From NCBI RefSeq assembly GCF_028769735.1, contig NC_088171.1, positions 71,751,216-71,815,215 on the forward strand: a stretch of DNA of 64,000 nt. Direction: 5' to 3'. This DNA is from Zonotrichia leucophrys gambelii. Taxonomy: Eukaryota; Chordata; Aves; Passeriformes; Passerellidae. The notes below the pieces were generated by a model that was given only the letters and a program-made list of their open reading frames with translations, searched no databases and had not been told where the DNA came from. Shown here piece after piece: positions 21,694 to 33,900 of the stretch (the stretch's first letter is position 1; every line of letters begins with the position of its first letter). A program made the position numbers and the translations under genes.

Positions 21694-21698
21694 ATATT
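21694..21698. repeat. Target-site duplication, right copy (ATATT)
   Basis: ATATT directly after the LTR end CATGACA, identical to the left copy at 20370-20374. Confidence 0.85.
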
Positions 21699-22329
21699 TC
21701 ACTCTCCTGAGTTTAAAATTCACACGAAATTCTTCCACCTATTTGTTTTACTTGAAAATGAACAAGGGCTTTTTAATGAAAACTCCTCTAATTTTTTGTG
21801 AACAACGTGAAATTCAATGATAACTGTAGGAATGTGCACCCTGTTGACAGAGTGACTAAATTATTTTTTGTCTGCTTAAAAAAGCAAAAAGCCCAAAAGT
21901 TTCTCTCCCAATTTAATACAAAGACACCTCATAAGACCTTTAAGACTTCACCTCAAACATAAAGCTGTCCAGTTAGACAAAAGCCAAGAAGTCCAACCTA
22001 AGAAATTCCCTAGAAAAAGAAGAGAACAAAATAAATCATTGCTTTTGTAAGGTATTTAGCAAAAACAAGAATCTCTTACCCCTAACTCAGATTTTCTCTA
22101 TAAGAGCTTTGTTATTTTTTCTTTTATTAAACCTTTTTCTGTTTCCAGCACTACATCAAAAACCATCCTATTAATTTTATACCATTCAAAGTAACTAAGC
22201 TATCTCAAATGTAAAAAGTTCTCTAAAAACTCATAAAACCTAACTAAAAAAAAAACCCTATCAGGAATAATCTGAAATTCAATGATAACGAACAAAGTTC
22301 TACACCTGTGTAAGAATAACTCCATTCAC
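21699..22329. other. Unique AT-rich noncoding DNA
   Basis: Nothing recognisable apart from A runs. There are frequent stops in every frame. Confidence 0.6.
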
Positions 22330-22888
22330 CAGGACAGGCCAGGATCTGACTACTAGAAAGCAGCTCTATGGAGAGGGACCTGGGTGTCCTGGTGGATGAC
22401 AAGCTGTCCATGAGCCAGCAGGGCCCTTGTGGCAGAGGAGGACAAAGCTATCCTGGGGTGCATTAAGAAAAGCATTATCAGCAGGTCAAGGGAGGTGATC
22501 CTGCTCCTCTGCTCAGCTCTAGTGAGGCCACATCTGGAGAGCTGTGTCCTAGCCTGGGCTCCTCAGTACAGCAGAGACATGGAGCTTCTGGAGTGGATCC
22601 AGTGAATGGCTGTGAAGATAATTTAGGGACCGAAGCATCTCACTCACAAGGGAAGGCTGAGGGAGCTGGGCCTGCTCAGCTTTGAGAAGAGATGACTCAG
22701 AGGAAACCTCAACAATGTCTGTAAGTGTCTGAAGGGAGGCTGTCAAGAAGGTGGATTCAGGCTCTTGGCAGTGCCGAGATATGGGACAAGAAGCCCAGGA
22801 AGTTCCACCTGAATGTGAAGAAGCACTTTACTGTGTGGGTTACCAAGCACTGAACAGGTTGCCCAGGGAGGTTGTGGAGTCTTCTTCA
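22330..22888 (+). mobile_element. CR1 LINE internal fragment without its 3' tail
   Basis: A plus-strand CR1 piece. It shows GGACCTGGGTGTCCTGGTGG, CTGGGGTGCATTAAGAAAAG, GTGAGGCCACATCTGGAG and CCAGGAAGTTCCACCTGAA, and it stops at GCCCAGGGAGGTTGTGGAGT. It therefore covers the C-terminal reverse transcriptase region but lacks the last part of the ORF and the ATTCTATG-type tail. Both ends are truncated, which is unusual for CR1 because the 3' end is where copying starts. A later deletion is the simplest explanation. Frames are broken. Confidence 0.92.
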
Positions 22889-25800
22889 CCTCATTTTCCT
22901 TTTGCTTTCAGGATGTAATAATTTTGGGGATGGATTATAAGAGATTGATGATGCAACTCTGTGTTTTTACTCTATCCTGACAACTAAAAGTGATTAATTA
23001 CTTCAGCTATCTCCAGGCTGAAGCATGTGACTCCCTGTCCCTCAGAAGCTGCCTACTCAAACTTCATGGTCTAAATAAGACTGTGGCAACATGTATCTTG
23101 CAATGCATCACATCACATTTTACTCTTTCAGGATTGACTGCATGAATTGCTGAATCCAGTAAAAATTTTGTCTGTGTAAGGTCTCCTGTATTCCTGTCTC
23201 AGACTCATACACCAATTAGTGTGCTATACGAAAAAATGTGTCAACTAGTATTTTACCTCTGCTGCAGGAGAAAATCAAATTACATTAACAATTTCTATGG
23301 ATAATTCATTTTTCATCTTTTGTTCCAGCAGAAATTTAAGTGATAACTAGGAAGGAGACAATCTCTTCTGCCAACTGTATTTTCCAATAACTTTTATGTT
23401 TCTGTTAAAAAGAAACCTGAGGTAAGAATTACTTTATAAGCAAATGCCAAGTTAAACAAACCAACAATGCTACACACTTTGTGCTGATACAGTCTAGCAG
23501 TAGGATATTGATGCCAGAAGACTTCATAATGAAAATTAGCATTTAATTCTCAGAGGAAAGAAAATATTTTTCTTTTCTCAAAATATATCCTCTTACACTT
23601 TAACTTGAAGAAACCAATCCCCAAACTCTGTTCTCAGCAACTTTTGTGTCAGAGACAGAGTGATAGCCATTGAAAGCTCCATTCCTTGCTCTAACAAGGT
23701 TAATCACTTTAACAACTTCCATGACATTTGCCAGTGCTAGTACCTTCCTGCATGAGGCTTTTTTGGTACCTCATTCATTGAAAAGGTAGGAAGTTCACTC
23801 CATATTTCTTTTTAAGTAAACCAATAAAACTGTTGACTTCCCCCACAGCTGGAGAACCGTCAGTCACCACAGCTGTTATTTTGTCAAAGCCACCAAAGCA
23901 ATTCCCACTGCCCTTCACAGGATTAAAAATAAAATCCTTTTTATATTGTCATGCAGGGATAACAGCCTCAGCCATTCCTCATGAACCTTAAAATCCTTGT
24001 TAATCATATAAAAAATATCAACAGTTGATTTAAAGTATAGCAGTTACTTCTGCATTTTTCACCAAGTGCCAAAGAATAAACAACTCCATTACCCATTTCC
24101 AGTTTCATATTTTCAGTCAAAATCACACATATAGCTAACTCAGGCGGCATTTGTCACAAAAGGGACATGGATTCAATTTCTGTTGTTGTTACTAGTACTT
24201 TCTCATCTTCAGGCACCGTGAAAGATGCTACAGCATTGCTATATGACAAATTCTGTGTCAGCTAACCCTATTCTTTGGCTCTGGGACTGATATATTTTAC
24301 AACATTAGACACACTAGCGTTCTGGCATGAAATCCTGGTTTCATTTTAGTCAAAGACAAAAATCCCCCATCTTTCATATCTTGAACAGAGCCAGGACTTT
24401 ACCTTTAGTTTATGCCACTCCCTACGTTGTTGAAAATCGCACTCTGAAGCAAGAGCATCCCTGTCACTGACAAACCATCTTATCCTGTGTTTATTTGATT
24501 TTTTCTACTCTTTATGAAAATAACTTGGCACAGTGTGCTGGGAACCCTCTGTCTGTGAGTAGCAGGTCCAGTAGACCTGTGTTACAGCAGTTCAAGATAT
24601 ATATTTTCCCACTTTCCTGGTGTAACAGCTGTCTAAAAGCTCTTATTTTACTTTATGTTTTCGATATCTGTGACTCACTCCACCCTGCCTATTACAACTT
24701 AGCACTCTCATAAAGCAATGATAGCCATTCAGCTGTTAAATGACCTTGCCTACAGCTAGTCTCTATTGGATTATTAGAAGCCAGCCTTAGGAGCAAACCC
24801 ACATTTACCTCAGATTTGACTGGGAGAATGATGGCTGAGTTATCAGACTGTCTTATTGCAACCCAGAAAATGCCTTCTTAGCATGTATCATAACCATAGA
24901 TGTCTTAGTGACCAAGGAAATGATCTCTACAGTAAACACTCTTGCTGAAGTTTGCCCACCCCTGTCAGCATTTGTTTAAAAATATGTCGACATTTTGGAC
25001 AAGGTTATAAAGATTTCCCCTATGAACAGAAAAAAATGTGCTGGATGAAACCATGAGTGCCAATTCTGTTTCCATTTTCATCCTCCCCCATTTTTTTTTG
25101 CCTGTGGCTCACTTTTGAAAAAGCTGGAGAAGAAAAGAAAAGGTTACCAAACAGGCAATAGGTTACAAAAACGAAAGAAGCAGTGGGATGCACTGAGGAA
25201 AGGGCTTAAGAGAGAGGACCTTATTTGAGACTGAACCTGCACCATAAATCCCTTGTCTGAGGAATGCCCAGGTGGTACAGTTTGAAGAAAGAGTGGGGGC
25301 AAAGATCTTCTCCCTCTTCCAAGCATTCAGTATGCTTTTGTAACTTAAGCACAACACTTCATTAAATATAAATATTTAACTGAAGCCTTTTTTTATTATT
25401 ATTTCAGTAGTGATTAATGTGAATAAACAAATATGCTTCACCCTTGCCTGAAGCACTTAAAATACAAACCCTGCCAGTATATGAAACCTGGAGATAGCAG
25501 TGATAGAGGATAATAAATAGTAAATTCATCAACCTTGGTTGCCAGCATAATGCAAAGAAAGATGAGTGAACATGAAAAAACAGAAATGAATTTAATTTTT
25601 TTCTTATAATTACCTAAACAATCTAAGTTTTCAAAGTAGCATAGCTAAGAACAGTTTTTTTAAATTGTGATTTATTTATTTTTTTTTTAGCACTGTAACT
25701 CTTTTTCCTTAGAACAGTACTTTAAATTGCAAAAGATGAGAGGGACACCTTTCAGCCTTAATAAATTGAGGAATATTTATGAGAATTAGTCTGGTATCTG

Positions 25801-26954
25801 CTTTGAAGCACCAGACCCCTGAGATGAGTACGATGGGTACAAGGCAGACCTATTAGCAGTGCGAGAGATGCTCCAGAATTTGTGATGCGGAGTCGCTCCA
25901 AGGGCACAGGGACACACAAGAACACAACGTCACACTGCGGTTCAAGACATGCCTTACATTAAACCTCTTGGCAAGGGGAGCCCACAAGAGGATTCCAAAG
26001 TCAGGACAAGCTTCTGGTGTGGGTGTCTGTGTCTGAGCAGGCACATCAGCTTTGGAAGCCACATTTTATTTGATGGCTTCATAATATACCAACAAAGGAA
26101 ACAGAATGAGACAGAAGCTCACCTTTTTAGCAAGAGAGAGAGATAAAGGATGAGAATAAAGTATATAATTAAACCTGATTAAAAATAATTACATTTCCAC
26201 TGCATTATCCATGATAATAAGAAAGAAAACAGAAAATAGAGGAAATGCTATGAATACTGCCGGTGATTAAAAAGAAAAATGGAGTATCATTGTCTGACTT
26301 TCATTTAATACAAGAGATGAGCTCTTTGGCTGATTGTTTATTGGGCTCTTTTTCTGTACCACACCACAGAGAGCTGAGTAGACCAAGAAGAAATCTAAAT
26401 AACCTGTTCATAAGAAAAAGAAAACAAAATGCTGATGGCCTTTTAGTATTTGAAGGAATAAACCATAAGCAGCAGTTTGGAGATGAAAAGCAATTTGCAT
26501 TGCATATTCTAGATTATTTTTCTAGTTTCAAGCCTTTAATATAGTTCTGGCTCTTGCTAACACACCTAAATGAGGTTTACAGAACACAGAGCATGAATTC
26601 TGTGCTCAGTAATGGAGAGGAAGCAGGACAAATGTTGCAGGTATTGTTTTCTTCTTTCACCTAGCTTAAATCACCACCCACTTTTCAGACTTCATGCATA
26701 TTTGCGGGCCAGTGAAACAGAAAGCCCTTAATGTAGCTTCAGTCAAACATGACACTTGCAGAAAGAAGGCAAGCCAGATGAGCCCACTGAAAAATCTTGA
26801 TCAACTAATATGTAAAAAGCGAAAATCTCAACATCCATTGTGGAATGATAAAATAAAAGAATGGAACCTGGCCAATCCTCCTACAATGAGCACTGTATTC
26901 ACAGACTTGCAATATCATTCTATGCAGAACAAAAAAAGATGTCCCGCCTGAAAA
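22889..26954. other. Unique AT-rich noncoding DNA, no gene recognised
   Basis: No gene is seen. The stretch contains T and A runs (25382-25395, 25676-25690). Near 26270-26540 there is a segment with an ATTTGCAT octamer (26493-26500) and a TGATTGTTTATTGG-like sequence (about 26331-26344) that could be regulatory. Open frames are short and unrecognised. Confidence 0.6.
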
Positions 26955-27905
26955 ACAGAAAAAAACCCAGAAAATTGGGATATTTAGTGACTACAAGAAA
27001 ATGGACCGGAATTACATCAGGTGCAGTGCAAAGAACCAAAACAGGCAAAAACTAAGCTCACAGATGCTGCAAAATCAGAAGGAAAAATCAAGGAGGAAGA
27101 CAGAACTTTGAGGGGATGATATGAGGGACATGGCATGGATGCTTAGAAAAAAAAAAGAGAAAAAATCTTCCCCAAAGTCAAAGCCATCAAAAGGCATGTC
27201 ATGCCATCAAGTGCAGGGACATGCACCAAAGCTCACCAATACTGATCCCCGTTGAAGGCTGAAAGAGAAAAAAGGACTTACAAACACTTGGGAATGGAGA
27301 TACCATCAAGGGAAATGCAATGGAAGGAAAAAAAAAAAAGAAAATTGGGAAATTTTGTGACTACAAGAAAATGGACAAGGATTGCATCAGGGGCAGTGCA
27401 AAGGACCAAAACAAGCCAAAACTAACTTCACAGATGTTGCAAAAGCAGAGGAGAAAATCAAAGAGGAAGACACAGCTTAGAGGGGAAGATATGAGGGACA
27501 TGGCATGGATAATTAAAAAAAAAAAAAGAAAAAAAGAAAAAAATCTTCCCCAAAGTCAAAGCCATCAAAAGGCATGGCATGCCATCAAATGCAGGGACAT
27601 GCACCAAAGCTTGCCCAATTGGTCTCCATTGAAATTGCAAGATTTCGTTTCCCTTCCCGAAAGGAAATGGAATCTTTTGAACCAGCAAAGAAAGTCTTAC
27701 AAACACTCTGAAAAGGAGATATGATCAAATGAAATGCAACGAAAAAAACCCCAAAAAACCAGAAAATTGGGACATTTAGTGTCTTCCAGAGAAAGATCTG
27801 TGAGGAAATGAGCTGCAGTGCAAACAACCAAAACAGGCCAAAACTAACTTCACAGATGCTGCAAAAGCAGGGGAAAAAAATCAAGGAGGAAGACACAACT
27901 TTGAG
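26955..27905. repeat. Satellite-like tandem repeat, 2.5 copies of about 370-420 bp
   Basis: Three tandem copies share ordered landmarks. AAAATTGGGA lies at 26971, 27341 and 27763. ATGAGGGACATGGCATGGAT lies at 27121 and 27491. CTTACAAACACT lies at 27277 and 27696, and GAAATGCAA at 27312 and 27731. The offset is 370 bp in the first part of copies 1 and 2 and grows to 419 bp after about 40 bp of extra sequence in copy 2 (around 27615-27660). Copy 3 stops near 27905, after CACAACTTTGAG. The copies have diverged by substitutions and A-run lengths, so the duplication is not recent. I do not recognise the unit as CR1, an LTR or a known satellite. It is A-rich and produces lysine-rich spurious frames such as 27320-27724. 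Confidence 0.9.
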
Positions 27906-30900
27906 GTTCCAGCAGGAACAGGTAGGATGTCTCTGTTTAGCAAGTGTGTGGGAATAACTCTTAGGAGGCATTGCCCAACTTTTCCTACCTCTATAAAACT
28001 TCTGAATTTTCTATTCCTTTCTGAGAAATCAAGACATGAAGAGTCAGTGTCGTTCACTCACGAGGGCGGTCAGGGAAAACCATAAGATTCCTTGATGGAG
28101 TGCCCAGTATAGGTGAGGGAGAGCAGCAAGAAAGATGCATCTAGTCAGGTGGGTAGGTCTCTCATAATAAAATCCATCAGGGCTAAGGTATGGCACTCCT
28201 ACATTAATTAAATTTTAGAGCTTAAGCCCAATTTTTTATAATTTCTCCAATTACTTTGATGACATATAAGAAGTGCCTGGAAAAATAGTAATACATTACT
28301 GTCACAACATACAACATGACTCAACTAGATGAAACATCAGGAGAAATAATATAGGTGTGAGATTTGGAAAAGAAAAAAAAATTTTCATCTTGTCTGCCTT
28401 TTCTGATGAAAAACATAGGTTTGAATACCTTTCAATTTTTCTTCTACTATTTGTTAATGGGGGCAGGGAGTGGGGAGAAGGCAAGAATACCACATGGAGC
28501 AGGCAACCTTCAAAGTTTCTCGCATCTTGAATAATTGCTGTTTTACAAGATGCTACAAAGGAAACCTATGAGCATGATCAACTGAACTTTTTCATCAAGC
28601 TTTTACAAAATACAGTGCATGTATCAAAAGGAAATGATGGTGAATATACTCTGCTTGGTTGAATGTTCCAGTATATTCTTGTTCACAGAAAATGACTGGG
28701 AACAACTGGCATCTCACTACATCTTGCCAAAAGCCTGAAGGGAGCTTCTGTAATGAACTCCCTACCTTTTCCTTTCCTTAGCATCAAAATGTCAGTGCAG
28801 AACATGCTGCTGTGAACAGCACGTGTAGGCACAGCATCATTGAAGATAATGGCAAGAATTATTTGCAAGGAGATTATGTCATATGAAAAAAAATAAACCT
28901 AAACAAATAGCCAGTCTGTTTCATGTGCTTGGAAACACAAATATGTCACTCCCCAAATCTGTTTGGACTGAATCAATAACAATTCTACCCCTGAGCCAAA
29001 GCAGTTTTGTTGGATAAGATGGTGCAATGGGGATACATTCTATTATCTCTCCCCATGTGTGGAAAACTAGAGAAAAGGCAGAGCAAAAGGGAATGGAGGA
29101 TAAACACCAGCTTTTTCGTTTTTTATTTCTTCTTTGGCCACATTAATGTAGTGTGATCTACAGTTGTGGGAGGCCAGTAGAGCAAAGCTGACCGTGTGGT
29201 TGTATTCCAGGAGCTGGCTGCTCATGGTCTCCTTTTGGATCCTTGGCTCCCAACGGAGCTGCAATACAGAAAACATGTTATTCATGTTGCACACACTGCA
29301 GAGCACTGCATCAGTGCTGAGGGGTAGACTTTAGACTTAAGACAGGAGGTCCTTGTGGACCTGTGAAGAAACAGTTGTCAGAATGAGCCACAGAGAGAAT
29401 GAGTATGTCGTGTAGCAGCCTGGTAACAGAGAGGCATTGGGACAGTGAATACTCTCCTTTTACTTGAGTCTAAGAAAATAAATATTTATTCTAAAAATCC
29501 AAATCTAAATTAGTTGCCCAAGGGCTTCTTTGGTCACCTTCCTTGTACTGCTTTTTTGAAGAAATTGTTGCCAGGAAGAATGAAACGGAATTAAATAAAT
29601 TGTTCTGATTTACCTTGGTGTCATACCTGGAAGGAAAAAATCTCATACTGTTGCAGAGTTCATACATTTATTTTTCTTGTTTTTAATGTCCACTGTAGTG
29701 CTACATCGTAAAAAGCATGCTGCTTAATTGTGCAGCCTGTAAAACAGACATCAGGAGGTATGTGCACTGTGTGAAATATCCCATGATTTAATTTGAATTT
29801 TCACCATTACTAAGACACTTGTGCAATTATGTGCTGCATTACATTTCCAGCTGGAGACCAGAGATAAGGTGTTTCAGGAATACCTATAGACCACTCGCAG
29901 TCTTTAAAAATGGATTAGCAATTAGAAGTCCTGTACTTCAGAGCCTTGAAAGGACTCAGTTGAAGCGGAGGCAAGGAAAGAGGGCAAAAAGAAAGATGGG
30001 TTCAGCACCTTCTGAGAGCCAGATCTTCTGACTTATGCCAGGCTGGGCATCCTGATGACAGTTCTGAGAATTTGGGAACACAGAAAAATGTACACCTCGG
30101 TCTGCCTGCAGATCTTGCAACAATGCCAGAAGAAAGGGCAGTGTAAGCCTGCACTGCTGCCAGAGCTGCCCATAAAACAAACCCAGACCACCTCCAACCC
30201 TTGCCCATCTCTTCAGGAGGGCAGGAGACATGGGGAGCACGGGGAAGCTGCTGTCCTCCTTAGGCTGCCATCTGGCATTTCCACAGGTGACACAGGAACA
30301 AGAGGAGGACGTGGCTTTTTTTCTCTTGTATCCCCTTGCAAACCATGTTGCAGATTGACCTTTACTTTGAGGTTGTCCTCTTCTTGTAGTTTCCTGTTTT
30401 TCCTCAGTAACAATAGCAAGTGATTTTTTTAAAAAGTAAATATTACAGGGACTATATCATTTATCTTGTGTGGAAACAAGAAAGGTTTAGGTGCAAAAGG
30501 AAGACATTTAATAACTCCTGTGACCTGGACAGCCTCATCTATTATGGCATTATTTTATTTGAACTGTGAGACCAGAGAGCAGCAGAAAGACGTCTGCTGT
30601 TTGACTGACAAACGGCTGGCATGACAAACAGCCAGCGGGAAGTGCACGATCATTGCTTCTAAGGGCAGTGTGGACTCTTTCTCTCTGCCTCTGTTTTATC
30701 TCTGAAGGTGAATGCCTGCTCACCTGCAATATATTCTGCCTGCAAATTGGCAAATGCCATTGTAATGCTTCTCATTTTATCTTTTTCTATTAAGCCCGAG
30801 GAAAGAAGTTATGAGAAAGAGAGAGAAACATTTTTGTTTTCTCTTCAAAATCTTCTATATAAGCAAAACTTAATCAAAAGGCACTGTTTATCACTTGATT

Positions 30901-33900
30901 TTGAAATAATTTTGCCTTTCAACGTTCCCTGCATACATCAAGAGGAATAGAGGCTTGCCGGAAAGGTAGAGGAAATAGCCTCCTGTTTTTATTTATTGAT
31001 TTTGTACAATTCAGCATGCAAGTTTTGTAAAAAAAACCCAGCAGCTTAAGAAAGATGCCTAAGTCATCAAGAACCACTTAGGTACACAATGGGTGAAACT
31101 AGGCACCACACAAGGTTACTGCCTGTGAGAGGAATATGTACACAAACACCTTTGTATACACATCTGCACTTCTGTGGAAGAGGTCAGAAATTCCCGGGGA
31201 GCTAAAATTTACCTCTGTGATGTGCCAGGCAGCTCGGCACAGCCTGTGGGGGCTTTTCCTAGGCCTCAGCAGTGGCAGAAATTACAGACACATATCCCAA
31301 AATAAACAGAATCACTGTTATCTCCTGCAGTGTTGTCTCCTGTATTCAAATATTTAAAAACCCCCTACAAACCACACCATAAACAAAATGAATTCTTACA
31401 AAAACCACAAAAAATTGTGATAGTACCATCATGCTATTTCACAATGCAAAAATACAGTTTCCACATCAAGATAAACTATTCAGCCTTCAGCCTGGTAGTG
31501 TGTCTGCTCAGGGGCTGGATTACTGCCTCATAAAACTGCAATGGTGCAATTATCACTTTGGAATTAGGCAGGTACTGCAAGGTGCTCTTGTTCTGTGTTA
31601 GGCGGGACACTTTATGGTGGCCATAAAACTGATGTGGCTTCAAGAACTTGTTACAATGATAAATTAATGAATCATACTGTGGGCCGTGTCTTTAACAAAA
31701 TGGAATAGCGTCTTTTCCTGCAATATGCACTGGAGGTAGGTGAGGTTGTATGCAAGTGGAGTGATGTCAAACTGGAGGGAGAGGGCTGAGATGGAGGTTT
31801 ATGAATCTGAGACAGAAACATTTGAGAGAGATTTCACTAATGTGTATTTCTTAACTCTGCTCCTCATTTTCACTATGTTTCCCATACGCCATCATTTGGA
31901 AATGATCAAGCACTAACTTTTGTACAAAACCATGGGGGACTCTTTGGACAAGGTAGACCTTACCAATTTTGTTCACTTGTCATGCTCAGAGACAAGAGAT
32001 CTTTGAGGAGACTGAGTGAGTATTCCACATTCTGAGAAGTAAGTGGGTTGGGAATAAACACCAACATGTACCAGGATTGCTTCTGGATAAAAAGGAGTCG
32101 TACTCACTGTAAAAAAAAAAAAAATCCTCAACAAAAAACTTGTCTCATACCTCACAGACTGGGTAGATGCAAAGGGATAGGGATGCACAAGGAAAGTGTC
32201 ACAAAATATACAATATTTGCAAAGTCTGGAAGGAGTAGTGTTAGAGACCTTTTCTGTACATGAACTGGCTAGGTGCTGTAATGGAAAGAGTGCTGAAAAT
32301 GTATTTGGATTGAAAAGTAATGACATCACATGCTGAAGGGAGAGGTAAAATACAGCTGAAGCAGGTAAAAGGAAAACAGACCAAGGTAAGCTAGAAACTT
32401 CCCTACCATGTTTGGTTATCAAGGATATTAGCTACTTTCACAGACTTGCTGAAGGTGATTATTTGGGGTTCTTCCCCATATTTTCCTCCCACACAGTTTT
32501 GAAAAATTCTGGAAGAAATTTCCCACTTTCCCTCACACCCACCCCTGCAAAATATCAGATTCAATATCGTCACAATCACACATTTATGAATTTCCTTAAG
32601 CTTAGTTTTTAATTGCACACTATCTGAATGGGCACTGAAACACAATTTATCAAGAACTGAAGTTGGTTTCAGGGTAAATAGAAAACAAATCAAATAAAGT
32701 GGGAATAACTTTTAGAATGTTGCTGATTAAAAAACCCTCAAGATTTTTAAGCAAACATAAAAAGGTTAATTTTAAGAGTCAAAAGCAAGAAAATAAAATA
32801 GGTCTTATGCTTTCAAAAAATTTCTCTTTTCTATTTTAATAAATCAAAACAAGTCAGAGAGTAAAAGTGCAGGTGTTTCAGATGAACAAGTAACTAAACC
32901 ATCTTTGAGATCTGACCTTCACATCCGCAGTTTAAAATGAATGCTTGTCAACTTTATATGCTTGCTTAACTTGAGACTCATTCAAACACTCCCAATCTCT
33001 CAGCTACAACATGCATAAAGGTTTTAATGGCATTTATTGATCCTGGATGCATTGCACCTGGAGATGTCACTACTTATAAGGAAAGTAACAAGTTACTGTA
33101 AATATGCAAAGCACATGTTTATGAGACAGGGCTGGCTCAAAGCTCCTTAGAAATGTAAGCAGATGCTGTTTTGCTGCCAAAAGGATGAAGAGGAGATGGT
33201 GCCAGACTGAAAACAGACTTCCCCTGCTAAATGGGAGAGAAGAGGACAAAAGCATGCACCTGGAATATCCAGGTACCCAAAAATCTGGATCTGCCATGCC
33301 AGCCACTGCTTGATGAGTGGTGTGGGGACAGTAGCTAATATATTGGGAGAATTGCTCTCCTTCTACACCCATTTGTGCCCCTTATGTCCTCCCTGCTGTA
33401 TTCAGAACCCCAGCACCGCCATCTATAGCTGCATTTGAGTCCAGCCTGGCCAGGAGATGGCAGGACAGGGACAACACCAACTAATCCAGGACCTTGGACT
33501 GGTCTCAGAGTGAAACACAGAAAATACATAAAATTCCCAGTAGAAGATGGACTGAGTTAGTGTTTTGAAAGATGGGAGAATCCTGTATGGCATTTGAGGA
33601 CAAACAAATGACAGTTTCACAATCTGCTTTCCAGATTTCTGCTTTTCTTTTGTAGGACACAGGTAAGTGGCCTCTCAAGCTGTCTTAATACCCTGTTACC
33701 CACAAGCTCTATACTCAGTCTTTAGACAGACCTCCCATTAGTTTAAATACTGTATAAGCCTCTCTTTACTCCATAGTTCTTATCTTCAAATCTTCTGAGA
33801 GGAAACATGCTGCTCAGGCATTTCAAAAACCACAGTAAACTTGACCCCACGATCTGATTGTGTGATTTTCACCACATGCAAGTGCTTGCAGGACTCAGAC

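Noticed and set aside
27320..27724. 134-codon lysine-rich frame in the tandem repeat
   Set aside because: Generated by A-rich repeat sequence. The matching frame in copy 1 is broken, so there is no sign of coding constraint.
31973..32422. 149-codon minus-strand frame
   Set aside because: It ends in low-complexity and phenylalanine-rich sequence caused by an A run on the plus strand. No protein family is recognised.
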